DNA of 64,000 bases from Stenogyne calaminthoides (Eukaryota > Streptophyta > Magnoliopsida > Lamiales > Lamiaceae): NCBI GenBank assembly GCA_037126765.1, contig JBBCBC010000030.1, positions 10,562,786 to 10,626,785 of the forward strand. Reading direction: 5' to 3'. Below the pieces are notes generated by a model that was given only the letters and a program-made list of their open reading frames with translations, was not told where the DNA came from and ran no database searches. Both the position numbers and the translations under genes were made by a program. Shown here piece after piece: positions 55,711-64,000 of the stretch. Position 1 is the first letter of the stretch. Each line of letters begins with the position of its first letter.

Positions 55711-56000
55711 TGTTGAGGGAAATTAAATAAATAGATTATTCCCGACCCTCTCTATAAGCTCGAGCTTTTAGATGAGACGGAATTCTCTCATGGTATCAGA
55801 GCCCAGGTTGTGGGTTCGATTCCCGTGGAAGCACTCCACCCATTTAAATTGTCCACTGTCATTGCTCCTCCTCTCCGGAGAAAGCGAGAGGCAATGATTC
55901 GGCCCACGAGTGAGGGGGAGTGTTGAGGGAAATTAAATAAATAGATTATTCCCGACCCTCTCTATAAGCTCGAGCTTTTAAATGAGACGAAATTCTCTCA
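55711..56000 (+). mobile_element. TRIM retrotransposon, 290 bp
   Basis: Two 80-bp LTRs (55711-55790 and 55921-56000, TGTTGAGGG...TTCTCTCA) differ by about three G/A changes. The PBS TGGTATCAGAGC follows the first LTR directly and GAGTGAGGGGGAG precedes the second. CGGTC flanks both sides (55706-55710 and 56001-56005), a perfect 5-bp duplication. There is no coding capacity, so it must use proteins of other elements. All hallmarks of a terminal-repeat retrotransposon in miniature are present. Confidence 0.96.
55791..55810 (+). other. Extended primer binding site of the TRIM
   Basis: TGGTATCAGAGCCCAGGTTG matches the complement of initiator tRNA-Met beyond the usual 12 bases, with one extra C. 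Further on, GGGTTCGATTCCCG resembles a tRNA T-arm. Confidence 0.8.
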
Positions 56001-56439
56001 CGGTCGAGCCTAATTTTTTAAGCTCGAGCTCGACTCGAGAAGAAACTCGATATACTCGACTCGAACAGGAAATGCTAATGAAAAATTTGTGGTAATATAC
56101 TCATAGGTCTAAAATAAATAAGAAATATTAATTTTTAAATTTTTTAAAATAAAAATTTTGAAACATATGTTATGAATTTGATTTTCACTCACATTTCCAA
56201 AATCTCCGAACCACGCCTCTATCTAAATTAAAGAATATGTGAGTTTCCCTTTGTATCCTTTTCATTTATGGATCTCTACACTTCCTCCTCCTTTATGTTT
56301 TATTATTCTTTTAACTCTGTTTCTATCCCTCTCTCCATCGCCTATATAATTAACAAAAGTATATGTAAATATATCTCAACAATACCAGTATATAAAACAA
56401 ATTTTTTGTAAAAGAAAAAACCTTTTCATTAGTTAATGC

Positions 56440-56614
56440 TATGTGGCCCACCATAATTATATATTTTTATCTCCTTATACACTCCATATCTCAATTGTCG
56501 AGCCTTTTAGTATCTTCTTTCTTAAACACAAAAAGAGTAGGGTAGGTTGGAAATTAAAACCAACGCATGCGTACAGTCTTATTAATACATCCATCTACAC
56601 CCTTTAGAAAATTT
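56440..56614 (+). promoter_or_regulatory. Upstream region of the 320-codon gene
   Basis: Holds AATTATATATTTT (TATA candidate at about 56456), the segment CTTATACACTCCATATCTCA + ATTGTCGAGCC found elsewhere in direct and inverted copies, and GCGTACAGTC. Promoter assignment rests on position only. Confidence 0.4.
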
Positions 56615-56724
56615 ACTTTCACTCTCTCATTTCATTGTTCCCACAAAAAAGCTCACTTGCCCAAAAAAATACTTTCACTCTCTCATTTCATTGTACCCAC
56701 GAAAAACTCACTTGCCCAAAAAAA
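56615..56724 (+). repeat. Tandem duplication in the 5' leader of the gene
   Basis: Two units of 56 and 54 bases, each ACTTTCACTCTCTCATTTC...ACTTGCCCAAAAAAA. The second runs straight into the ATG at 56725. The CT-rich text is typical of a plant 5' UTR. Confidence 0.85.
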
Positions 56725-57687
56725 ATGGCGGACGTTGACGCTGGCATAATGGACATAACTTCCATGCCACTTTCACACCAAGCGTTTGTCTTCGGTGCTA
56801 TGAGGACAGACGTCCTCCAGGCAGTTTCCAACACCTTTCCTGAGTGGAGGGATCTAGTCGATCCTATTCTCACTCAGAAGGAGTTTTTGGATCAGATTCG
56901 TCCCGTCTTTCAAAACGTTCTGGCGACGATGAATGCTGGTGCACATGCTTTTGTGTTCGAGGCGATAGCGGCCAATGGAGAGGTGGCGGGAACTCTTATG
57001 GAGGCTTACGGTCAGCTGAATCAGCCCCTCCTTCCCTACGATCCTCCGGTCTTCGACATGATGACCCGCGATTTTATTGCGGGGTATGTGGCCGCCATCA
57101 ACTGGGCCTCGAGTGCTAGGGAGACTGAGAAGAGGACGCTCAAGCGGAGGAATCGGGATAACCTCGTGAAGATCCAGGACGGGATGATCCCGAACGAGAG
57201 TCTGATGCAGGCGGCGACGAGGTTGTACCGAGCCAACCGGAATGACAATAGGGTGCGCCTCTTCACCGATTTCTCTGCCAGCGAGATCGTGAGAAAGCCA
57301 GGCGCGAATATGAAGCTGGTGACGGTGAATCGTAGACTTGAAGAGGTCCAGCACGGGGAGAGCCAAAATTTTCTGATAAGGAGGGCCATCTACGGCGATT
57401 ACGAGAGATGTATCAAATTTATTGTGGGGAAGATGTCACCGGGGGAACAGTATCAAAACTTCCATCCCCGAAACACAACTGATGAAGGGCTTGCCGCTCT
57501 CATCACACTGGTGACACTTCTTGATAATGTCGAGCCGGTTCGTCCCTGGATTGCCAACCTCTTTGCGATCCCTTTTAATGAAATGACCGCTGTTGACTTT
57601 GCTAACCTCCAACATCAGCTAAATCGTGAAATGTGGATTGCGGATCTTGTTGAGGATCTTCGCCAGAGAGCTGGTGATCTTGTTTGA
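56725..57687 (+). CDS. Intact single-exon gene, unrecognised 320-aa soluble protein
   Basis: I do not recognise this protein. The ATG at 56725 lies in AAAAAAAATGGCGG, a good plant start context. An in-frame extension to 56635 exists but covers the duplicated leader, so I reject it. The frame runs uninterrupted to TGA at 57687, is clearly more GC-rich than the surrounding DNA, and has no intron. The protein looks mostly helical and soluble: no signal peptide, no membrane helix, one Cys (YERCIKF) and a charged middle (ARETEKRTLKRRNRD). Recognisable blocks are HQAFVFGAMRTDVLQAVSN, PVFDMMTRDFIAGYVAAINW, GEQYQNFHPRN and LVTLLDNVEPVRPWIANLF. Intact coding sequence beside decayed transposons suggests selection or recent arrival. 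Alternatives: a lineage-specific plant gene, or a domesticated or endogenised sequence such as a viral capsid-like protein (speculative). Its leader and trailer are both tandemly duplicated. Confidence 0.8.
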   Translation: MADVDAGIMDITSMPLSHQAFVFGAMRTDVLQAVSNTFPEWRDLVDPILTQKEFLDQIRPVFQNVLATMNAGAHAFVFEAIAANGEVAGTLMEAYGQLNQPLLPYDPPVFDMMTRDFIAGYVAAINWASSARETEKRTLKRRNRDNLVKIQDGMIPNESLMQAATRLYRANRNDNRVRLFTDFSASEIVRKPGANMKLVTVNRRLEEVQHGESQNFLIRRAIYGDYERCIKFIVGKMSPGEQYQNFHPRNTTDEGLAALITLVTLLDNVEPVRPWIANLFAIPFNEMTAVDFANLQHQLNREMWIADLVEDLRQRAGDLV

Positions 57688-57724
57688 TGGAGGTGATGGA
57701 GGATCCTTGAAGGAAGACTTGATG

Positions 57725-57893
57725 GTGAATTTTAAGTATTGTGTTTTTTTTTTTTTTTTTAGTTAAGCATTGAAGAATTTGTCACCCTTGGTATTGTTGT
57801 TTAATCTCGATTGTGAATTTTAATTATTGTGTTTTTTTTTTGTTAAGCAGTGAAGAATTTGTCACCCTTGTTATTTGTTGTTTAATCTGACTA
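57725..57893 (+). repeat. Tandem duplication in the 3' region of the gene
   Basis: Two units (57725-57812, 57813-57893) each read GTGAATTTTAA.TATTGTG, a T-run, GTTAAGCA.TGAAGAATTTG and TCACCCTTG...TTGTTTAATCT. Probably 3' UTR. The poly-T tracts differ in length. Confidence 0.85.
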
Positions 57894-58094
57894 GTTTTGT
57901 ACTATCCGTGGATTGTGTTTAATCTTCAAACTAGTTATTTAACTTTGTATATGATTAAATATTGGAAGGAAAATCAAATATTATATAAATATATATGCTC
58001 ATATATGTGGTTTTATGTATAAGAATTCTCTCCCACTTTTAACTTTAAGTATTCATAATATTATAATATAGTAATAAATTTCACAACTAATATG

Positions 58095-58375
58095 AAATTT
58101 TAGAGTCATTCCTGATATTATGGATGATTTGTTCAATATTCCAATACACTATTCAAAACATTAGTTTAAATAGGTCCTGATTCTGTTGTACATTATTTTT
58201 TATATTTTATGGATGACTTGTTCAATATTTTATGGACGAAACATGAGTTTAAATAGGTCCTGATTCTAAACATGAGTTTATTCCTAATTTTATGGATGAT
58301 TGATTCAATATTTTATGGATGACGTGTTCAATATTCCAATCCTTTGTATAGTTTAAATAGGTCCTGATTCTTCAA
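58095..58375. repeat. Minisatellite-like repeats (TTTATGGATGA / AAATAGGTCCTGATTC)
   Basis: Three interspersed copies of AGTTTAAATAGGTCCTGATT alternate with four or five of TTATGGATGA.TTGTTCAATATT. The array is irregular. The neighbouring spacer (57894-58094, 58376-58548) shows nothing else. Confidence 0.75.
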
Positions 58376-58548
58376 CCATTAGCTTTATTTTTGCTCCATG
58401 GGTTTATAATTAATAAATAGTTACTTTTTCCGATCAAGAAAAAAAAAACTATTCGAAACTACAATAGATAAAACAATCATCAATTTTTTTTAGTTAAATG
58501 CGTAAACAATATAAAAAAGCAGATAACGATATTTACACATAATATATG

Positions 58549-58572
58549 TATATATATATATATATATATATA
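58549..58572. repeat. TA microsatellite
   Basis: About 12 TA units. Confidence 0.9.
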
Positions 58573-58949
58573 ACATGCCAATTAATGCATGATGGGGGTA
58601 TAGTGTGTACCGCGGTGCAACACTTATATTATTGGCTATATAAGCACTTCTACTAAGCACTTCTACCTAGAGATGTTAAACATGCACTTTTCGATGTGCC
58701 AACCCGTTAACCTTGAAATATGTCAGATTATGAATGAGTATTTGGTGATCCGTTTAAAACTGAGCCTTTTTTGCCCTAAAAGATTAGCCCGATTATCTAA
58801 ATCTACCGAAATCTATTGAAATTTAATGTTTAAGTTATTTAGTTTACTGAGATGTTCAAAGTTTACAAACATAGATTATGTTCAAGCATCGATCCGAGTC
58901 ATATTGTACCTTTAAAATACGATTTGATTAGAACTCTTTACTATTTTGG

Positions 58950-58952
<3 letters not shown>

Positions 58953-59003
<51 letters not shown>
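58953..59003. repeat. TA microsatellite
   Basis: About 25 AT units. Flanking sequence is non-coding. Confidence 0.92.
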
Positions 59004-59005
<2 letters not shown>

Positions 59006-59039
59006 TGATCCACCGATTTGAACCCCATAAACTTATAAA

Positions 59040-59285
59040 TCATACACAAAAACTTGCATGAACACGAGTTCACCGTGAACTCGATTTTTTAAGTATCATT
59101 ATTATGTATAAAAACTCTCATTGTTATGCACAAAAAATATTATTGTTATGCAAAAAAATTATCACTGTTTAAAAAATGCGTTATATTTTCAAACAGCTAA
59201 AGTTTTTATACATAACAATGATAATTTTTACACATAACAATAATATAGTTCATATATAGACCTGATTCACAAGAGTCTTACTCTA
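59040..59285. repeat. Dispersed repeat, copy 2 (family of 50900)
   Basis: ACACGAGTTCACCGTGAACT at the left, AAGTTTTTATACATAACAAT in the middle and CCTGATTCACA at the right match the copy at 50900-51130. Confidence 0.6.
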
Positions 59286-60194
59286 AATTATAATAATCAA
59301 ACTAATGAGACCCTTCTCATATAAGATAGTACTATTTTATGTAACTTTTTGTCATTTTATTAATAAAAACAACATTAAAATTTTGGGCGAGATGAATCCT
59401 GTGCTTTAACTCTCAAAATTGTTAGTATAAAATAACATAGTGATTTCCAAAAATCGATAATTTCAATCTATCGATATGCATAATTCTTTGATAAACTATG
59501 AAAACAAACAATTTGAATTATATACTCCCCTTCCAGTTATATAGACTTGTTTTTCTTTTATAGATATCCCAAATATATAATGCTTATTTTCACATTAAAT
59601 AACTTTATTTAATTAATTACTAATATAAATCTATAAATTAATTATATTGAAAATTATAATAATTATTAAATAGGACTACGATAAAAAAATTACTTGTCTA
59701 ATTTGTCTTTAAAAAAAAATTCTTAATCCGTGTGCAAAAGCCAATCAACATATATAATGGGAACATACAAGACTTAGGCTATTTGGTGACCTGTTAGGAG
59801 TAATAATTATTTTAATAATTTTGGTGACCTGTTATGAGTAATAATCCTATTTTAATACATATAATTAGGAGTAATAATTAATCTTAGTAGTTAAAATGTA
59901 ACGAGATGTAGAAAGTGGAACATTACCGTATATATTTATACTATATATTAATTCACGACTCAAAGAAATAGTTAAGCATTAACTATATGACTACAACATG
60001 CCAATAACAAAACTTGTAAGTACTGTGTGAATTCAATTTATGTGAATTCAATTTATGTGAATTCCTTTTCTGTAGTGTCAACTGTTAAGTGTATTAGCTT
60101 TTAGCATGCCTCGACATCATGCAGTATTAGTTTCTATGCTATACGGTATTAGTTAGTTTTCTGTTAGGTATTAGTTCACAGTACTTAACAGTAT
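59286..60194. other. AT-rich spacer before the Copia fragment
   Basis: Contains an 18-base direct repeat (GTGAATTCAATTTAT at 60027 and 60045) and a local duplication of TTTGGTGACCTGTTA (59778, 59820). No gene is supported. I see no LTR or PBS, so the Copia fragment lacks its 5' end. Confidence 0.5.
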
Positions 60195-60717
60195 TTGTTT
60201 GCATTGATTATTGCCTCGATCCGTGCTCACGGACTTGAGGATGTTTTGTTGTGCATTGCAGCTCCACCACTTGATACTGAGTCCTCGAGTACCAGTTCTC
60301 CTTACTTAGACTGGCTACGTTGGGATCAGTTTCTCTTAAGCTGGATGTTGAGTTCTATCTCAGATTCAATGCTTGGTCATGTGAGTAAATGTGTTCATGC
60401 CTTTCAAGTTGAAAACATTTTGGATGAATTGTTCAGATCTCAATCCAAAGCACGAGTGATGCATCTTCGCGTTCAGTTACAAACTTTGACGAAAGGCTCT
60501 CTCTCTGTCGATGATTACATTCTTCAGATGAGGTCCATTGCTAATGGTTTACTTACTGCTGGTCATATTGTGCCTGATGATGACCTTACTTTGTATGTGC
60601 TTGGAGGATTAGGTGGTGAGTTTGAATCTGTGGTTGTTAATCTCACTACCAGAGGATCTCTTCCTTCTTTTACTGAAGTGCAATCCATTCTACAAACTCA
60701 TGAAATGAGGATTCAAT
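60195..60717 (+). pseudogene. gag: Copia gag, 5'-truncated
   Basis: The frame opens inside gag (IASIRAHGLEDVLLCIAAPP) and continues with WDQFLLSWMLSSISDSMLG and FQVENILDELFRSQSKARVM, then LQTLTKGSLSVDDYILQMRSI...GGLGGEFESVVVNL and EVQSILQTHEMRI. This is the UBN2-type gag of plant Copia elements. The closing TAA is where a CAA (Gln) would be expected, a simple C-to-T change. The next part (60718-60870) has a shortened CCHC knuckle and broken frames. The real N-terminus is missing. Confidence 0.85.
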
Positions 60718-60870
60718 AAAACTCTGCTTCTGCTACTCTTCCTCCTCTCACTGGAGCATCAGTGCCTTCTGCAAACACTGCATCTAAGGATTCAAAGCAG
60801 TCTAATTACAAGGCTAAAGTCAAATACAAGTTCAACAACAAAGGCAAAGTGTTGTGTCAAGACTAATCAT

Positions 60871-61212
60871 GTGGCATCTAAGTGTTTTAAGAGGTTTGAT
60901 GTCAATTTCCATGGTCTTGAGAATACTAATCCATCGTATTCTCAAAATGGTGGCTCTTCTACTGGACCTCCTGGTTTTCAGGCTCACTATGCTGAATCAA
61001 GTCCTTCTGGTAGCTCTCCTCCTCCTGTGTCATTTATGAACACTAATGGCACATCTATGCCTTCTTCTCAATCTACAGTTTCTGAGTTGTACATGGATAG
61101 TGGAGCTACTCATCATATAACCTCACAACTTGATAATCTTCAGCTCCACACTCCTTATCAAGGTAACTCACATCTTACTATTGGCAGTGGTCATTCTATT
61201 CCTATCAAGCAT
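60871..61212 (+). pseudogene. pol: Copia protease region, left part
   Basis: The frame begins in the zinc-knuckle tail (ASKCFKRFD), runs through a Ser/Pro/Gly-rich linker and reaches ELYMDSGATHHITSQLDNL, the aspartic protease active site (DSGA), then HLTIGSGHSIPIKH, where the hAT element begins. After the hAT the frame continues with HVGSFNLIG in the same phase. Confidence 0.85.
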
Positions 61213-61907
61213 TAGGATTGGCAGTGGGGCGGGGAATCCCCTTTCCCCGTGGAGGTCCGCCCCGAACGGAGCGGGGATGGGGAATTTTTTCTCCCCAAAG
61301 GTGGGGCTGGGGGACGGGGATAGTATTCCCCGCCCCGTTCCCCGCGGGGCCCCAATTTTTTAATTTAATTATATACAAAAATTAATAAATAAAGTATATA
61401 CGACTATGTATTAAATGATCTAACCCTAATTTTGTATCCCAGTCTCTCAGATTCTCATCGCTCGCCTTAAAGCAGCCTCTCATTCTAAATTGTACCCTCA
61501 ATCTTCTTCTCTGCACCGATTTGGAACTTTTATGGGAAATAAATTATCTTGTTAAATTTATTGCATAATACTCAAAACAGGTGCTTTTATTGTTGTTATT
61601 TACAATTAATTGCTCTTGTTGTTAGAATTTTGAGACCAAATCCTATGCAATGAATTTTCACTCAGATTGGCAGATTATGCTGCCTACCTTGTTCGGTTGT
61701 TCCTCTGCAAATTTTTTTTAAAAAAAAGTGGCGGGGAACAGGGATTCCTCGATTCCCCATGGGGATGAAAATCTCCGGCGGGGCGGGGAATGGGGCCAAT
61801 TTTTTCCCTGAATGCTTCACGGGGATTCCCCGGCCCCTCCCCGAATTTCGCGGGGACGGGGATGGGGAGTTGTCCTCCGGCCCCGTCCCGCCCCATTGCC
61901 AAGCCTA
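61213..61907. mobile_element. Non-autonomous hAT element in Copia pol
   Basis: 695 bp with inverted ends TAGGATTGGCAGTGGGGCGG and (reverse complement) TAGGCTTGGCAATGGGGCGG, flanked by TCAAGCAT on both sides (61205-61212, 61908-61915). The 8-bp duplication and TAGG..TTGGCA ends fit hAT. The end regions are very G/C-rich (GGGGATGGGG-like), the middle AT-rich. No transposase is present. Confidence 0.93.
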
Positions 61908-62655
61908 TCAAGCATGTTGGTTCATTTAATTTGATTGGTCTGCATACTACTACAACTATTAAGATGGATAGAGTATTACATGTCCCTGATATCACTAAGA
62001 ATCTCATTAGTATATCACAGTTCTTGAAAGATAATAATGTTGTGATTGAATTCTACTCTACTTTATGTGTTGTTAAGGATCTTACAACACAAATAGTCTT
62101 ACTGAGAGGGGATCTTAAGGATGGTCTTTATCAGCTGAACATTGCTCATTTACAGCACAAGAATCAGTTTTCTTCTAGTTGTAATGTAGCTTCTACTTCA
62201 GTGTTAATTAAGGATTACATGATGTGGCATAGAAGGCTTCGACATTCTTGTCATGTAACTACTTCTCATGTACTCAAACAGTTGAATATTCCTGTTCATG
62301 CATCAGATGTTGAATTTTGTGAGTCATGTAAGATAGGGAAAATGCATCAAAAACATTTTGCTTCTATTTTGCACTCCACTACTGCTCCATTTGAGATAGT
62401 ACACACTGATATCTTGGGACCTTCTTCTGTGGTTTCAATTGAAGGATTTAAGTATTACTTGGTGATTGTAGATGACTTTACTAGATATTCTTGGATAGAT
62501 CCAATGAAGTTGAAATCTGAAGTAGCTACTTTGTTTCCACAATTTATTGCACTTGTTGAAAGTCAGTTCAATACAAAAAATTAAGTCTGTTCATTGTGAT
62601 ATGGGCACAGAGTTTATGATTCTGCACAAGGTGTTTAATTCTCTTATTATTAATT
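61908..62655 (+). pseudogene. pol: Copia pol: GAG-pre-integrase and integrase start
   Basis: HVGSFNLIGLHTTTTIKMDR, VLHVPDITKNLISISQF (end of protease region), then MMWHRRLRHSCHVTTSHVL, VEFCESCKIGKMHQKHF (GAG-pre-integrase with the zinc-binding HHCC) and FEIVHTDILGPSSV...YYLVIVDDFTRYSW (first catalytic Asp). A frame break at about 62582 precedes KSVHCDMGTEF (second Asp region). The LTR at 62656 ends the domain before the catalytic Glu. An apparent 264-codon frame (61790-62584) starts inside the hAT element and is a chance fusion. Confidence 0.87.
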
Positions 62656-63095
62656 TGTTGGGGTTATACGTGAAAATATGCTTTTACTTTGTATGACAGA
62701 CTGAATTTTACACTTGTTTACTGAGAATAAATCTTTTATCACTATTGCTTTAAATATGAATGAATGTTAATTATCTATTGCAAACCGTTCAATATTAGTA
62801 CAATTTACATTGTAGATGATGTGGCGATACTAGATCACAGAAGATCACATTAACAGTTCCTTGTGAATAAGTACATAATCACAACATAGATGAAATTGAA
62901 CACTCCATTGGTTGAGGTTGATGTGTAAGGCTTAGATTGACTTGTCTTGACCAAGAGATTACACTAGTGCATAATGATGTGCTAAAACGGACCTACAGAG
63001 AGGATAAATTCTTCTGTACTGACTTACGGGATGAAGAATTAAACCTCAGTGGTTGTTGATTTCTTAATCTCTGTCCCTTAAATAGGATTGTGGTT

Positions 63096-63272
63096 CCGGT
63101 CGCTCTCAGTTTAGCGAAATTTACGTCATCCTCCCCCGATCCTCACGCTTAGTTCGAGGCAGGTCTTCTCGAGTTGTTCGGATTTGAAGAATTAACTTAG
63201 CTAAAGAGAGATTAGTTGTTCTAGTTGAGTTGTATTCTTCTTGTAAAAACAAAATATATTTATTGCTTTGAT
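63096..63272. other. 177-base insertion in the right LTR
   Basis: Absent from the other LTR copy. It is GC-richer at its left (CCTCCCCCGATCCTCACGC) and ends ACAAAATATATTTATTGC. It may be a small retroposed sequence. No tRNA-like boxes could be confirmed. Confidence 0.5.
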
Positions 63273-63948
63273 CTATGTGGGTAGAGAATCATGGAGATTC
63301 AATACTTTGTATTTTGGGCAATATTATTTGTTACATGACAATTGTTAAGATTTAATACAGAGAATCATGTGCTAGGAAAGTCTTGCGTGATTTGTCCCCT
63401 TGGTGGGCTCAAAAGTTTTATCATACCAAATCTTGCAAATGGATTAATTTCCGGTATGGATAACAATGTTAAGTTGTCCTTACTCCAAGGAATAAAATAT
63501 TAATTAATATAAAGCTTTTCAGTGGCTTAATTAATTAATTGACAAAATAATCTTAAACACGGATAATAATAACCGAGAGCCATATTATCGTAATATGGAT
63601 TAAGATGAATAGTGCAATATTAATTTTATAGTGGAATAAATTAATATTAATGGGTTGAATAATATTGTGGCTCAATATTGTAATTCAGAACCCAAATGGA
63701 GGTCAAATCTTAATTCTCTTAAAGGCCCCTCAAGTAGCCCAACATAATTCCATTAATGAAAAGGTGATTAAAATAAAAGAAATAATTTATTGCCATTATT
63801 TATTGAAAAGATCAAGAAAAGAAAGAAATGATTTTTTGAAAAGATTTTATGGCAAGAAGATAAGTATTCTTGGAATACAAGATTATCTCATAAATTCAAG
63901 AATCTTTGACTTTGACTTTTTTTTTGTTGTAATTTTCAAAAATTACTA

Positions 63949-64000
63949 CTCCCTCCTTTTTTATTTACATGTCGTTTTAGCCTTTTGAATTATTTGTGAA
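63949..64000. mobile_element. Stowaway MITE, cut by the window edge
   Basis: TA + CTCCCTCCTTTTTTATTTAC, then GTCGTTTTAGCCTTTTGAA, which matches the reverse complement of the right end of the 24152-24431 MITE. Confidence 0.8.

Larger units (their letters stand above)
55621..56080. mobile_element. hAT-like remnant with CTCGAGTCGAG-rich ends, interrupted by a TRIM
   Basis: Starts TAGGGGTGTAAACGAGTCAA, a form common at ends of plant hAT-type non-autonomous elements. AACTCGACTCG-like strings continue on both sides of the TRIM (55640-55705 and 56006-56075). The right terminus is not clear. Confidence 0.5.
60195..62655 (+). mobile_element. Truncated Ty1/Copia gag-pol fragment
   Basis: Gag, protease and the first half of integrase are collinear with no 5' LTR. 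A hAT element (61213-61907) interrupts it and an LTR (62656) cuts it inside integrase. Order of events: Copia first, then the hAT and the LTR. Confidence 0.85.
62656..64000 (+). repeat. LTR of the TGTTGGGGTTATAC family, running off the right edge
   Basis: Homologous to the minus-strand LTR at 14541-15780. It starts TGTTGGGGTTATACG inside Copia integrase. It has a 177-base insertion near 63096 and a MITE at 63949. Whether it is a solo LTR or the 5' LTR of a full element cannot be seen. Confidence 0.85.

Noticed and set aside
55791..55840. A tRNA gene (GGTTCGATTCCCG T-arm)
   Set aside because: No acceptor stem, D-arm or anticodon stem fits. It is the interior of the TRIM next to its PBS.
56854..57389. 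Long minus-strand ORFs (170 and 117 codons) under the 320-codon gene
   Set aside because: They overlap the plus gene completely and are shadows of its GC-rich codons.
61790..62584. A 264-codon ORF beginning with MGPIFSLNASRG
   Set aside because: Its first 42 codons lie in the hAT terminal region and the rest is Copia pol. A chance fusion, not a gene.
1..64000. CRISPR arrays, bacterial operons, rRNA genes
   Set aside because: Repeats are transposon-type and no spacer-repeat periodicity, Shine-Dalgarno-linked gene clusters or rRNA text was seen.

Overview
This window is repeat-rich nuclear DNA of a flowering plant, probably a eudicot. It is AT-rich and carries plant lineages of LTR retrotransposons (Sirevirus-like Copia, Tat-like Gypsy), a plant L1-type LINE, a TRIM, Stowaway MITEs and hAT-type elements. 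I see no bacterial operon, rRNA, tRNA or CRISPR array. Only one intact, plausibly host-like gene is visible: a single-exon 320-codon ORF at 56725-57687 that I do not recognise.

Layout. 1-14540: a large Sirevirus-like Copia element (partial 5' LTR, iMet-type PBS, decayed gag and pol, a long post-pol region with an extra ORF behind a TATA box, PPT, 3' LTR). It abuts part of another LTR (14541-15780, minus strand). 17935-22583: a non-autonomous relative with 1.2-kb LTRs, TATAT target duplications and no gag/pol. Its interior shares about 1.1 kb with the post-pol part of the first element, and its PBS region is tandemly repeated. 22690-24974: MITEs. 25051-29572: a 1.63-kb unit in three tandem copies, each with a foldback sequence and a MITE. 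30810-48484: a 5'-truncated LINE split by a complete 13.2-kb Tat-like Gypsy element (minus strand, 32509-45710, 5-bp duplication GTTTG) and by a solo LTR (46820-48425) in its 3' UTR. The Gypsy element carries an antisense gene with three intron-like gaps. 48485-56600: AT-rich spacer with MITEs, a repeated segment that resembles the upstream region of the 320-codon gene, a foldback element with a telomere-like loop, and a 290-bp TRIM inside a hAT-like remnant. 57690-60190: spacer with a minisatellite, TA tracts and a MITE. 60195-62655: a Copia gag-pol fragment carrying a 695-bp hAT insertion, cut by an LTR (62656-end) of the same family as the one at 14541-15780 but in the opposite orientation.

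The most unusual signal is not a gene. Between repeat copies that are otherwise nearly identical, the trinucleotides CAG and CTG are selectively lost or replaced, by substitutions plus small indels, in patches and in at least five unrelated repeat families. My preferred reading is a consensus or base-calling artefact at methylated CHG sites. If so, many frame breaks in the retrotransposon genes here are not real. A biological cause is not excluded.
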